Positions 8,571-17,454 of a stretch of 64,000 bases of DNA are shown here, piece by piece. The notes under the pieces were generated by a model. The model was given only the letters and a program-made list of their open reading frames with translations, was not told the origin of the DNA and did not search any database. Source of the stretch: Rickettsia typhi (GTDB lineage Bacteria > Pseudomonadota > Alphaproteobacteria > Rickettsiales > Deianiraeaceae); assembly GCA_945898725.1 (NCBI GenBank), contig CAMDIK010000006.1, positions 17,840 to 81,839 on the forward strand. Reading direction: 5' to 3'. Every line of letters begins with the position of its first letter. The first letter of the stretch is position 1. The position numbers and the translations under genes were made by a program.

Positions 8571-10973
8571 TTATAACATATTAGCTAATTTAATCAAGTC
8601 AGAAAATACGCCAATTGCCGTAATATCCGCGCCCGCACCAGGCCCACGCACAACCAATGGCGAATTATTATAATATTTCGTTGTGATGGAAATAATATTA
8701 TCGGTATACCTAGTTGAAGCAAGCGGATTACCAATATCCACGGGCATAATTTTTGCTAAAACCCCGTCTTTTGCTACAATTCCAACATACCTTAATACCT
8801 GATTGTTGTCTTTTGCAAGGCTGACTCTTTTTTGCATATCTTGGTCATATTTTGCCAAATCCGAATATAGATCTGCAAGTTTTACGCTTTGGGCGCTGGG
8901 TGGAACTAAATTTTCAACTTGTATGTCAGACATATCAATTTCCATTCCTATCATACGGGCTAAAATTAGCAATTTTCTGGCAAAATCTTCACCGGATAAA
9001 TCGTCGCGCGGGTCAGGTTCTGTAAAACCACTTGCCTGGGCATCTTTTACAATTTCGCTAAAATGCCTGTCCGGGTTAAGGTTATTGAATATATAGCTTA
9101 AAGTTCCGGAAAGTATTCCCTCGATTTTGATAATTTCATCGCCGGAATTCAGTAAATCTTGAATTGTGGAAATAATTGGCAACCCTGCACCCACATTTGC
9201 TTCGTAAAAAAAGTGCTTACCCGCGCCCGCAAGTGTTTTTTGCAAGTGTTTCCAGGTATTTATAGGCAGAACATTAGCTTTTTTATTTGGCGTTACAATA
9301 TTAAACCCCAGCTGCACAAAACTGCAGTATTCATAGGCAATTTTCTCTGATGCCGTGCAATCTATTATAACAGGATTAATTAGGTCATATTTCAACTTTA
9401 TTTCCTGCAAAACATCGTGAAAATTTTCGTATTTCACGCCATTATTTTCTAGATTTTCTTTGGAAAAATCACCGGAAAATATATATTTTGAACTATTGGC
9501 AATTGCCATAATTTCCAAGTTAATTCCCTTGTTTAACATGTATTCTTTTTGCGATTTTACCATTTCCAGTACGGCATTTCCCACAACGCCCACACCAAGT
9601 AGCACAATTTGTATTGTTGTATAGCTATCAAAAATTGAAGAATGCACCGTCTTTACTGCGCGATTTGCACATTCCATATTTACAACGCATGAAATATTTG
9701 CCTCGGATAAATCTTGTGCAATTGCATTTACATTTACAGAAACCCTTCCAAGATTGCTAAATATTTTCCCGGAAATTCCAGGTATTCCCGCCATTCCACT
9801 GCCGATTATTGATATAATTGCCTGAGATTCTTTCGTTTTTAGATTTATAACTTGGTCTGCAATTTCGCAGGAAAACTCCTGCTTTAGGGAATTTAGCGCG
9901 AAATTTGCATCTTCACACCTCACGGCAAAGCAAATATTCGTCTCTGAAGATGCTTGTGAAATTAAAATTACATTCACGTCAGCGCTGTGTAGAGCGGAAA
10001 AAGTTCGCCTGGAAAACCCCGGAATTCCTATCATTCTCACCCCACTTACGGAAATTAGGGTTATGTTTTCAATTTTGGTTATACCCTTGATCTGGTAATT
10101 TGGATTAGTCTCATTGGAAATTAAAGTTCCAGAGCATTGTGGATTTTGAACATTCTTGATTAATATCGGAATATTGCTACGAATTACTGGAAATAATGCG
10201 TTCATACACACAACTTTATTGCCAAAATAAGATAGCTCCAGCGCCTCTTGATAGGAAATTTTGTCAAGCAAGGTGGCATTTTTTACTATTTTTGGATCAG
10301 CTGTGTATATTCCATCAACATCCTTCCAGATTTCCAAAATTTTTGCATTAATTGCACCGGCAACAATGGATGCGGTATAGTCTGACCCGTTTCGCCCAAG
10401 TGTGGTGGTTTTATTTTCCGCATTTGATGCAAAAAACCCAGGAATAATGGTATATTTTGCATCGCAAGACTGCAGTTTTTTGGAAATTAAGCCATTGGTT
10501 AGTGTGAAATCAACATTTGCATTGCCAAAATTTGAGTCTGTTTTGATTAAATTTTCAGGATTTACAAGGGAAGTGTTCACCGTTTTTTGGCAAAATTCAT
10601 GCACAATTTGCGATGAAAACCTTTCCCCAAAGCTCATAATTGAGTCCAAGTTTTCTTTTGTTAAATCCTTGGACTTGAAGATATTTTCCATTAAATATTC
10701 CAATTTATTTGCAATTTCCGTTACAGAACTTGAGTGGATATCAAGCTGCGTGGCAATTTCCTGGTGAAAAATTACAATTTTCTCAAGCTGCATCTTGTAT
10801 TCCTTAATATTTTCCGCTGCTAAATTTGCAGTTTTAATCAGGGCATCTGTGATTCCAAAAAATGCGGAAACCACAATCACGCAGGAATTATTTTTTGTGG
10901 CAATATCGTATATTACCTTGATATCATTGGCATTTTTCAGAATAGAACCACCAAATTTTAATACATTTAACAT
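8571..10973 (-). CDS. thrA: Bifunctional aspartokinase / homoserine dehydrogenase
   Basis: A fused enzyme of 800 residues catalysing the first and third steps of the aspartate pathway. The kinase half opens with VLKFGGSIL (4-12) and has GRNGSDYT at 193-200. Two ACT-type regulatory segments (about 300-435) follow, the usual site of threonine inhibition. The dehydrogenase half begins at LLGVGVVGNAV near 457 with its NAD(P)-binding glycines and contains EGILSGTLSYIFN. The ATG at 10973 is preferred because MLNVLKFGG is the normal start; an in-frame ATG at 11000 adds nine odd residues. It is the first gene of thrA-thrC. Alphaproteobacteria usually keep the two activities as separate genes, so the fusion suggests transfer. 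Confidence 0.95.
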   Translation of the reverse strand: MLNVLKFGGSILKNANDIKVIYDIATKNNSCVIVVSAFFGITDALIKTANLAAENIKEYKMQLEKIVIFHQEIATQLDIHSSSVTEIANKLEYLMENIFKSKDLTKENLDSIMSFGERFSSQIVHEFCQKTVNTSLVNPENLIKTDSNFGNANVDFTLTNGLISKKLQSCDAKYTIIPGFFASNAENKTTTLGRNGSDYTASIVAGAINAKILEIWKDVDGIYTADPKIVKNATLLDKISYQEALELSYFGNKVVCMNALFPVIRSNIPILIKNVQNPQCSGTLISNETNPNYQIKGITKIENITLISVSGVRMIGIPGFSRRTFSALHSADVNVILISQASSETNICFAVRCEDANFALNSLKQEFSCEIADQVINLKTKESQAIISIIGSGMAGIPGISGKIFSNLGRVSVNVNAIAQDLSEANISCVVNMECANRAVKTVHSSIFDSYTTIQIVLLGVGVVGNAVLEMVKSQKEYMLNKGINLEIMAIANSSKYIFSGDFSKENLENNGVKYENFHDVLQEIKLKYDLINPVIIDCTASEKIAYEYCSFVQLGFNIVTPNKKANVLPINTWKHLQKTLAGAGKHFFYEANVGAGLPIISTIQDLLNSGDEIIKIEGILSGTLSYIFNNLNPDRHFSEIVKDAQASGFTEPDPRDDLSGEDFARKLLILARMIGMEIDMSDIQVENLVPPSAQSVKLADLYSDLAKYDQDMQKRVSLAKDNNQVLRYVGIVAKDGVLAKIMPVDIGNPLASTRYTDNIISITTKYYNNSPLVVRGPGAGADITAIGVFSDLIKLANML

Positions 10974-11039
10974 ATTTACTTGAAAAATAAATCTAATCAA
11001 ATCTATGATATATAATCATTATATGCAAGATAAAGCTGT

Positions 11040-11759
11040 ATGAAAAATAAAATTATCAGTTTGGTTGGAATGTCTGGTGTTGGCAAGACCAGTTTTGCAG
11101 GAAAATTGCACCCAAATTCGCATTTTCATTACTGCGTAGACTATGCAATTCAGGAATTTTATTTGAAAGATTCGCTGGAAAATACAGGGAAAAGTGCCAT
11201 AAACAACCTTTCTGCAATGGCGAATTTTCTGGGGAAAATTGGCGACGAGAAATCAGGTGGAATGGACTATAAAACTTTTTGTACGCGCCAGGACTTATAT
11301 ATGAATGCTGAAAAAAATGCCACTTTGCACTTGGAAAATATTGCTGAAAATTTACTGGAAAAGTACGACTTTATTATTAATGATTTAACCGGTTCCATTT
11401 GCGAAATTGTCAATTTTGACGATCCAAATGATAGAATTTTGCAGTTTTTATCGCGCAATACAACAATTTTACACATCAAAACTTCGGATATTTATATTTT
11501 CGAGCTTGTGAAGATTGCAATGCAAAATCCGAAACCGCTGCTTTATAATCGCAGTTTTCTTGATGAAAATATCAAATATTACCAGGAATTACAGGGATTT
11601 TCTGAAATTGACGGTGTAAACCCGGATGATTTTTTCCGCTTTATTTTTCCAAGATTAATCCGAAACCGCGCGCAAAAATACGACAAATTTGCAGCACTGG
11701 GAAAGTCAATTTCCCTTGAAAACTTTAGGAATATTGCAAATATTCACGAAATTATTTAA
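11040..11759 (+). CDS. P-loop ATPase of unknown role
   Basis: A 239-residue protein with a Walker A motif, GMSGVGKTSF, at residues 9-18 and a hydrophobic strand ending in DFIINDLTGS near 110-120 that may be Walker B. The rest resembles the nucleoside-kinase-like P-loop ATPases annotated simply as ATPase in alphaproteobacteria. No substrate can be named. It is divergent from thrA with only about 66 bases between starts, so the promoters may overlap, and is followed in the same direction by cysK after 55 bases. Confidence 0.7.
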   Translation: MKNKIISLVGMSGVGKTSFAGKLHPNSHFHYCVDYAIQEFYLKDSLENTGKSAINNLSAMANFLGKIGDEKSGGMDYKTFCTRQDLYMNAEKNATLHLENIAENLLEKYDFIINDLTGSICEIVNFDDPNDRILQFLSRNTTILHIKTSDIYIFELVKIAMQNPKPLLYNRSFLDENIKYYQELQGFSEIDGVNPDDFFRFIFPRLIRNRAQKYDKFAALGKSISLENFRNIANIHEII

Positions 11760-11814
11760 AGTTACTTGCATTTAAAAAAAATAGCTTAATATTTCTGCAC
11801 AAGTTTTGGGTAGT

Positions 11815-12735
11815 ATGTATAAAAGTATTTTAGATTTAGTTGGAAACACGCCGATTGTGCAATTGCCCGGTAGTTTATCTAGAAATGGCAGGGTTTTTGC
11901 TAAATTAGACTACATGAATCCATCTGGATCTATGAAAGATAGAATAGTGCAAAAAATGATATTAGATGCCGAAAAATCAGGTATTTTAACTGAAAACACA
12001 ACTTTAATCGAGCCAACTAGCGGAAATACGGGAATTGCTTTGGCATGTTTTTGCGCTGTGCGAGGCTATAAATTAATACTTGTTATGCCCTCAAATATGA
12101 GTATTGAGCGCAGAAAAATGGCTGAATTATATGGTGCAAAAATCGTACTTAGCGACCCAAAAGATGGCTTCATGGGTGCAATTAAAATGGCAAAAGATCT
12201 ATCTGCAACAATGCCAAATGCCGTAGTTTTGGATCAGTATAATAATAATTCAAATTTTGAGGCGCAAAAGCAAACCGGAGAGGAAATTTGGCGCCAAATG
12301 GACGGTAAGATTGATATATTTGTAGCCGGAGTTGGAACGGGCGGGAATATCAGCGGAGTTGCGAGCTGTATCAAGAAATATAACCCGAATTTTTCTGCAA
12401 TTGCTGTAGAGCCTGAAGAAAATGACATTTTGGGCGGAGGTGGTAAGTATGCGCCACACTTTTTACAAGGAATAGGTCCAAATTTTATTCCGCAGAATTT
12501 TAAACCAGATCTGGTAGATGAAATATTCCATGTAAGCAAGGAAGATGCAATAAATACGGCTCATATACTTGCAAAAAATTGCGGAATTCCCGCCGGAATT
12601 TCAAGCGGAGCAACGGCATTTGCAGCTTTGGAAATATCAAAAAGACCTGAAAACGTAGAGAAAAATATTCTATTTATGGTAGCATCCTGCGCCGAAAGAT
12701 ATCTTTCCAGTGTAATGTTTGAGCAGGTTAGTTGA
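11815..12735 (+). CDS. cysK: Cysteine synthase
   Basis: A 306-residue fold-type II PLP enzyme that makes cysteine from O-acetylserine and sulfide. The start MYKSILDLVGNTPIVQL is typical. The PLP lysine is in NPSGSMKDRI (K41), the phosphate-binding loop is EPTSGNTGIA near 66-75, and a second loop is GVGTGGNISG. The ATG at 11815 is preferred over an in-frame TTG at 11806. The closely related cystathionine beta-synthase lacks this short form, so cysK or cysM is the choice. The 3' end overlaps the end of the next, convergent gene by eight bases. Confidence 0.93.
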   Translation: MYKSILDLVGNTPIVQLPGSLSRNGRVFAKLDYMNPSGSMKDRIVQKMILDAEKSGILTENTTLIEPTSGNTGIALACFCAVRGYKLILVMPSNMSIERRKMAELYGAKIVLSDPKDGFMGAIKMAKDLSATMPNAVVLDQYNNNSNFEAQKQTGEEIWRQMDGKIDIFVAGVGTGGNISGVASCIKKYNPNFSAIAVEPEENDILGGGGKYAPHFLQGIGPNFIPQNFKPDLVDEIFHVSKEDAINTAHILAKNCGIPAGISSGATAFAALEISKRPENVEKNILFMVASCAERYLSSVMFEQVS

Positions 12736-13240
12736 TGCATTCAATCTTCAAGTCCAGCATAATTTCCTTTTTGCACTTATACAATATTTTTTGGTTATTT
12801 TCCTTATCCGCGGCAATTAATTTGCAATATTTGTAGTATCTATCAGCAAAATGACCAAGTCTATCCGGTGCACAATGGGCACCTTCCATGTAAAATCTAT
12901 ATTTTTTATATAATGTATAGTAAAATTCAGCATCTAATTCGTGTTGCTTGGTGGCAATATCTGCGGCGGTTATGTTTTTTAAATCTGAAGTATCGGTGTA
13001 TCTTTCGTAGTCCACGCCAGATTGTGAAACATTATTCGTAATATTTACATTGCCATTAACGCTCGAATTTTTCATTTTATCAATTTGATTTACCACTTGA
13101 TGGTTACCTACATTTGCTTGAATTTTCTTGGAAGAATTGATGTCAGGCTTGAAGAATAATATGCCAAATATTCCAATTAGCACGATATATGTTAGGTCTT
13201 TTTTTGAGGTAAATTTTTTTATTATTGATATAACGTTCAT
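12728..13240 (-). CDS. Membrane-anchored protein of unknown function
   Basis: A protein of about 170 residues with one N-terminal membrane helix (TYIVLIGIFGILFF) followed by an Asn/Ser-rich linker and a C-terminal domain rich in Tyr, Lys and Cys (four cysteines in the last 60 residues). The topology suggests a periplasmic domain held to the inner membrane, perhaps with disulfides. No family is recognised. The ATG at 13240 is preferred; a TTG nine bases upstream gives three extra residues. A promoter-like pair lies just upstream, leaving a leader of about 15 bases. It converges on and overlaps cysK. Confidence 0.6.
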   Translation of the reverse strand: MNVISIIKKFTSKKDLTYIVLIGIFGILFFKPDINSSKKIQANVGNHQVVNQIDKMKNSSVNGNVNITNNVSQSGVDYERYTDTSDLKNITAADIATKQHELDAEFYYTLYKKYRFYMEGAHCAPDRLGHFADRYYKYCKLIAADKENNQKILYKCKKEIMLDLKIECIN

Positions 13241-13261
13241 TTTCGACAACCAAAATCTATA

Positions 13262-13291
13262 ATATTATTAGAGGTAATTTTTAATAATCAA
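13262..13291 (-). promoter_or_regulatory. Sigma70-type promoter for the 12728-13240 gene
   Basis: On the minus strand TTGATT (13286-13291) and TAATAT (13262-13267) are separated by 18 bases. Transcription would start near 13255, about 15 bases before the ATG. Confidence 0.5.
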
Positions 13292-13354
13292 GAGATTGGT
13301 GAAATTTGCAACTAGGTCACCATTACATTAAATCTACTAAAATAAAGATTTATC

Positions 13355-14089
13355 TTATATACGATTAGGCGCGTGCTGAACTATAGAGTTATTTGCAAGC
13401 TTTTTAATGTAAGATGCGTGAGTCATATTTTCTTCCGGCTCCTTCTTCCGTGCATCATTCTTGCCCTGCATGTTTAATTCACCATTTGCCTGCGTCCATG
13501 TAGATATTTTCACTTCTGCGCTACGTTGCATGTTAGGGCTGCCCATGTACGAAGATGCAAAGTGGTTATCTCCAATTTTTTTACGCACATCGATTGCTAA
13601 CTTTATAATACTAAGTACTCGCTCCATATCTTTTTGAGAGGAATGGGGAACCAATGCAATTAATTTACTTTTTCTAATTCTGTTCTTGATATTGTGAAAT
13701 TGAATACCTGTCCAATGGCAATGTTTATTTACAAAATCCTGACACAGTTCTGCAGTTTTGCGTGCATTCTTCAGCGAAATAGTTATAAGCTGCATATTAG
13801 TACCATCGGACGCTAAAGATGGCAAATGATCAATAGATGTGTTCTTGAGAAACGGCAATTCCTTACGCAGTGATGCACTCTTCAGGTCAATATTACAAGC
13901 ACTGTCACTGTTGATAATATTGTATTTAGTATTAGATGCTTTGCTGACACTCTCAACTAAATTGAACTTCTTGTTAATACCAACTTTCTTAGCGATTAAA
14001 TTAATTTCCTGGATTTTGGCATCGGGCAGTAGAGATGCATCAACACTGTTATTTCCATCTTGCAGATTTAAATATGGTTGAATTTTCAT
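13355..14089 (-). CDS. Orphan soluble protein of unknown function
   Basis: A protein of about 244 residues starting MKIQPYLNLQDGNN at the ATG 14089; an ATG 12 bases upstream is also in frame but would sit almost on the transcription start. It has no signal peptide or membrane helix, is basic in its second half, and ends KLANNSIVQHAPNRI. No family is recognised. It is flanked by other unrelated genes and has its own consensus promoter (14112-14140), which points to strong independent expression. A secreted effector is one idea; there is no direct support. Confidence 0.6.
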   Translation of the reverse strand: MKIQPYLNLQDGNNSVDASLLPDAKIQEINLIAKKVGINKKFNLVESVSKASNTKYNIINSDSACNIDLKSASLRKELPFLKNTSIDHLPSLASDGTNMQLITISLKNARKTAELCQDFVNKHCHWTGIQFHNIKNRIRKSKLIALVPHSSQKDMERVLSIIKLAIDVRKKIGDNHFASSYMGSPNMQRSAEVKISTWTQANGELNMQGKNDARKKEPEENMTHASYIKKLANNSIVQHAPNRI

Positions 14090-14111
14090 ATAAATGATCA
14101 AATAATACTAC

Positions 14112-14140
14112 ATTATAGCACAAATTACATACAATGTCAA
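14112..14140 (-). promoter_or_regulatory. Perfect sigma70 consensus promoter
   Basis: On the minus strand TTGACA (14135-14140), a 17-base spacer and TATAAT (14112-14117) match the consensus at all 12 positions. The predicted transcript starts near 14105, about 16 bases before the ATG of the orphan gene at 13355-14089. Confidence 0.8.
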
Positions 14141-14141
14141 G

Positions 14142-14939
14142 CTATTTTTTCAACAAATTTAACTCAAAGAAATCGCGCGGTTTCATTCCGGAAATGGAAT
14201 ATTTACCAAACTTTTCCCGAACCAGCCTGTTTACTTCAAAACCAAAATGCTGCATAATATTGCGAATTTCATTATTTTTTCCCTCGTATATCTTGAACTT
14301 AAATCGATGATTTGTCTTGGAATCGGCAAGGGATTTCTCACTGCCATCGTAAGAAATAATCACTTTTCCATAGGTAACATTGTCAAGTGTGATGCCATTT
14401 CTAGATTGAGAAATCATATCATGCAATTTTTCTTGGGTTAAAATACCAAATGCCCGCACCCTGTAAGTTTTTTGAATATCACTACCTGGAAGCTCCATTT
14501 TTCTTGCAAATTCGCCATCATTTGTAAATAATAACAGCCCTTCGGTGTTATAATCCAGCCTTCCAATTGCCATTAAATTCTGATATTTCTTGGGTAAAAG
14601 ATTGAAAACCGTCACGCGCCCGCGATCATCCGCCCTGCTAGTAATACAACCTTTTGGCTTATAAAAGCAAAAAAGCCTTGTCTGGTCGGGAATAAATCTA
14701 TATGGCTTACCGGCAACCATCAAAGCATCTCCAACCTTCACGGTTTCGCTAAAATCTTCAACCAATTGGGAATTCACAAAAACTTCCCTGTTTTTTATAA
14801 AAACATCCGCCTCGCGCCTGGAACAAATTCCAAGCCTTGCCAACGCCTGATTCACGCGATAAACATTACCTTCTATAGACACATCTTCAGATTGCTCTTG
14901 TTTATTATTATTTTGACTCATTTGCTTTACCATTAACAC
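14142..14939 (-). CDS. rluB: rRNA pseudouridine synthase, RluB/RsuA family
   Basis: An enzyme of about 260 residues that isomerises a uridine in rRNA. An S4 RNA-binding domain comes first (VNQALARLGICSRREAD), then the catalytic domain with KPKGCITS and GRLDYNTEGLL, whose aspartate is catalytic, and KNNEIRNIM near the end. This order is that of RluB (23S rRNA), with RsuA and RluE/F as close alternatives. The start could be ATG 14939 or MSQNNN at 14921. It overlaps the 3' end of the bactofilin gene, so it is probably translated from the same transcript as the M23 peptidase and bactofilin. Confidence 0.88.
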   Translation of the reverse strand: MLMVKQMSQNNNKQEQSEDVSIEGNVYRVNQALARLGICSRREADVFIKNREVFVNSQLVEDFSETVKVGDALMVAGKPYRFIPDQTRLFCFYKPKGCITSRADDRGRVTVFNLLPKKYQNLMAIGRLDYNTEGLLLFTNDGEFARKMELPGSDIQKTYRVRAFGILTQEKLHDMISQSRNGITLDNVTYGKVIISYDGSEKSLADSKTNHRFKFKIYEGKNNEIRNIMQHFGFEVNRLVREKFGKYSISGMKPRDFFELNLLKK

Positions 14940-15309
14940 CTTTATTATTTACCGCTTCTTGCTTTCTTTTACATTTTCCATCAATATTCGCACCGTCTTC
15001 AACTGACAAATTTACGTAAGATATATCCCCAACTACCGTTGCATTTGAAAGAATTATCACGCTATTCCCAGAAATACTACCATGCAAAGTTCCCTTAATT
15101 TTCACAACCTCGCATGCTAGATCCCCAGTTACTACGCCACTTTCACGAATAGTTAGATTTTCAATTGTGCAATTTCCGTTCACCTTTCCCAAAATTTCAA
15201 CTATTCCAGCTTGAGACGAAATATCGCCATTTATCACCAAATTTTCAGCAATAAAAGACACCGCCTTATCTTGCACGGAAATATCTTCCCTAATTTTCAT
15301 CTTATTCAT
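14908..15309 (-). CDS. Bactofilin (polymer-forming cytoskeletal protein)
   Basis: About 133 residues with the repeating short beta-strand pattern of bactofilins (SFIAENLVINGDIS, VEILGKVNGNC, VVKIKGTLHGSI, VVGDISYVNL), which builds a right-handed beta-helix that polymerises without nucleotide. N- and C-terminal tails are short and polar as usual. The ATG at 15309 is preferred over the one at 15348, which would overlap the upstream peptidase more deeply. The gene sits between an M23 peptidase and rluB. The pairing of a bactofilin with an M23 endopeptidase is known in other bacteria, where the scaffold localises wall cutting and affects cell shape. Confidence 0.85.
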   Translation of the reverse strand: MNKMKIREDISVQDKAVSFIAENLVINGDISSQAGIVEILGKVNGNCTIENLTIRESGVVTGDLACEVVKIKGTLHGSISGNSVIILSNATVVGDISYVNLSVEDGANIDGKCKRKQEAVNNKGVNGKANESK

Positions 15310-15328
15310 ACACACAAAAAAACAAACA

Positions 15329-16681
15329 CTACCTAGATAACAATACAAACCGCGTAGGATTGACGGCTGTATTATTAATTCTTACTTCAAAATGCAAATG
15401 TGGACCCGTTGAGGTTCCCGAAGTTCCTTCTTTTCCAACCAATTGACCAGCCGAAACCCTCTGCCCCAATCTTACCAAAACTTGCGACAAATGGGCATAT
15501 CTTGTCATAAAACCATACCCGTGCTCCACATCTACAGTCCAGCCATATCCATTATACCACCCGGCGCGCACCACCCTGCCAGAAGCCGTAGAAAATATAT
15601 TCGACCCATATCTTCCAACCAGATCAACGCCTGCGTGCATTTTTCGAACATGATGCACCGGGTGCATTCTAAGCCCAAATTTACTGCCAAATCTAATCAA
15701 ATTATGCAACGGCCGCCCAATTGGTATATTATTTGCAATTGTCTCAAGTTTAATTAAAGATGGAATAAATGCATCATCGCGAACCAATTTATCAATTGCA
15801 TTCGTGCTATAAACTTGCTTCGCCAAACCGGCGTAATCATTATTACACAACCTGCTTTTTACCTTTGCCAATAAATCTTTCTCACTACTCTGCCCAAAAC
15901 TTGCAACTCTTTTGATGGAATCAACTATATCACCCGTTACGTTAATAATTCTTCCAAACATTGAGACTGAAGAGCAATCACCCAAAAAACCCAAGCTAGA
16001 AAGCATATTTCGCACATATATGTATCTGCGATGGGCGTACGCATGCCACAATTGAATTTTTTCCCGCAAAATATCAGTCATTTCCAAAACATTCATAGAC
16101 CCCAACTCTTCCTTGGAAAAAACTCTAGACTCCACATGTGTTGCTTGCAGCTTGCTTGAGGCATCATGCTTGAGATTTTTTCCTGAATTTTGTCGGTCTA
16201 TTCTATGCTTCATACCAATTTTATTGTCTTTTTTTTTAACATCTTCAGCATCGCTGTCAATAGAATTATCAGAATCGTTGGTGTTTTCTTCATCAGAATT
16301 CTCATCTTCAGCGCCATCTTGTGCATCTTCACTTTCCTTGGTATGTTTTATTATATTTGAAACATTTCCCTTGTTTGTTTTTTCAAAATACAAGTTCATT
16401 CTATCAATTGACTCAATCATTTCAGCAATTTCAGCCTTGGCAAAGGCTTGATCTTGCGTCATTTGATAAATTTTACGGCTCTTGCTGTCAACTTTGTCAT
16501 ACAATTTTGCGCTTAAAAGTATTACACCAAGAATTACAATAATAATAAATAGCATCGCAACCAGTAAAAATACCTGTGACGATCGATATAAATCAAAAGT
16601 TCGCACGTGTTTTTCAGATAATATCACAACTTTCTTCTGTGTTAGAAAGTTTTTCGATATTATATTCCAATGCCGCTTCAT
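15329..16681 (-). CDS. M23 family peptidoglycan endopeptidase, membrane-anchored
   Basis: A 450-residue protein. A short cytoplasmic segment is followed by a membrane helix (VFLLVAMLFIIIVILGVILL, about 36-55), a coiled-coil, an acidic stretch rich in Glu/Asp/Asn (about 115-155), and the zinc peptidase domain at the C-terminus. The metal ligands are visible as HAGVD near 351 and HLHFEV near 425. It would cut peptide cross-links in the periplasmic wall. The bactofilin gene follows immediately, overlapping if its upstream ATG is used. Upstream, ubiE ends 61 bases away. The acidic insert is unusual and may mediate binding to a basic partner. Confidence 0.88.
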   Translation of the reverse strand: MKRHWNIISKNFLTQKKVVILSEKHVRTFDLYRSSQVFLLVAMLFIIIVILGVILLSAKLYDKVDSKSRKIYQMTQDQAFAKAEIAEMIESIDRMNLYFEKTNKGNVSNIIKHTKESEDAQDGAEDENSDEENTNDSDNSIDSDAEDVKKKDNKIGMKHRIDRQNSGKNLKHDASSKLQATHVESRVFSKEELGSMNVLEMTDILREKIQLWHAYAHRRYIYVRNMLSSLGFLGDCSSVSMFGRIINVTGDIVDSIKRVASFGQSSEKDLLAKVKSRLCNNDYAGLAKQVYSTNAIDKLVRDDAFIPSLIKLETIANNIPIGRPLHNLIRFGSKFGLRMHPVHHVRKMHAGVDLVGRYGSNIFSTASGRVVRAGWYNGYGWTVDVEHGYGFMTRYAHLSQVLVRLGQRVSAGQLVGKEGTSGTSTGPHLHFEVRINNTAVNPTRFVLLSR

Positions 16682-16742
16682 TTACAACCAGGTGAAAACA
16701 TATTAAGTCTTAATATAACAAATTTTATTTACAAGCAATTTA

Positions 16743-17453
16743 TTATTTCTTAAATACATACAAACAAACACCGCCAAATGCGAATTTTACAACATCACAG
16801 TAAGAAAAATTACAATTTTTCCCAAGAGTAAGCATTGCATCCGGCGTTAAAAAATTTACAATACTATCACTTAAATATCTATATGCAGCCTCATTATTTG
16901 CAACATATTTTCCAATTTTTGGCACTGCAAGATCTAGGTATTTATGATAAACTTTTTGTAAAATATGATTATTTAATTGCGGGGAAAATTCCATACAATA
17001 TAAACACCCCCCAGGTTTTAAAGATTTATAACAATTTTCCAATCCAAGCTTTAAATTTGAGAAATTTCTCGCCCCAAAGGTTAAAGTGATGACATTAAAA
17101 GCGCCTTCAAAATTCAAATCTTCTGCAGTTGAGGTCTGAAACTGCATTTTTTTCAGGGAGATTCCGCTATCAAGCAGCTTTTTTTTTGCCAAATCCAACA
17201 TATTCGCATCCGGATCAACCAGCGTTATTGTTTCCAAAATTTTACCATATTTTTTCATTAGCAACAGCGCAATATCGCCTGTTCCACTGGATAAATCAAG
17301 GCAATTCGCCCCAGGCATCACCTGCATAATATCGATTAACTTTTGCTTCCAAACCCTGTGAAAACCAAGGCTCATCACATCATTCATTACATCATATTTA
17401 CCAACAACGGATGCAAAAATATTTCCTATAAAATCGCGGTTTTTCTCAAGCAT
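16743..17453 (-). CDS. ubiE: Ubiquinone/menaquinone C-methyltransferase UbiE
   Basis: A 236-residue class I SAM methyltransferase. YDVMNDVMSLGFHRVWK near 19-35 is the UbiE/COQ5 signature, DLSSGTGDIAL near 54-64 is the SAM-binding loop, and LTFGARNFSNL is the second family motif. The enzyme adds a methyl group in ubiquinone synthesis. It starts one base after the end of efp and so is cotranscribed with it. This pairing has no known functional meaning. Confidence 0.95.
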   Translation of the reverse strand: MLEKNRDFIGNIFASVVGKYDVMNDVMSLGFHRVWKQKLIDIMQVMPGANCLDLSSGTGDIALLLMKKYGKILETITLVDPDANMLDLAKKKLLDSGISLKKMQFQTSTAEDLNFEGAFNVITLTFGARNFSNLKLGLENCYKSLKPGGCLYCMEFSPQLNNHILQKVYHKYLDLAVPKIGKYVANNEAAYRYLSDSIVNFLTPDAMLTLGKNCNFSYCDVVKFAFGGVCLYVFKK

Positions 17454-17454
17454 A

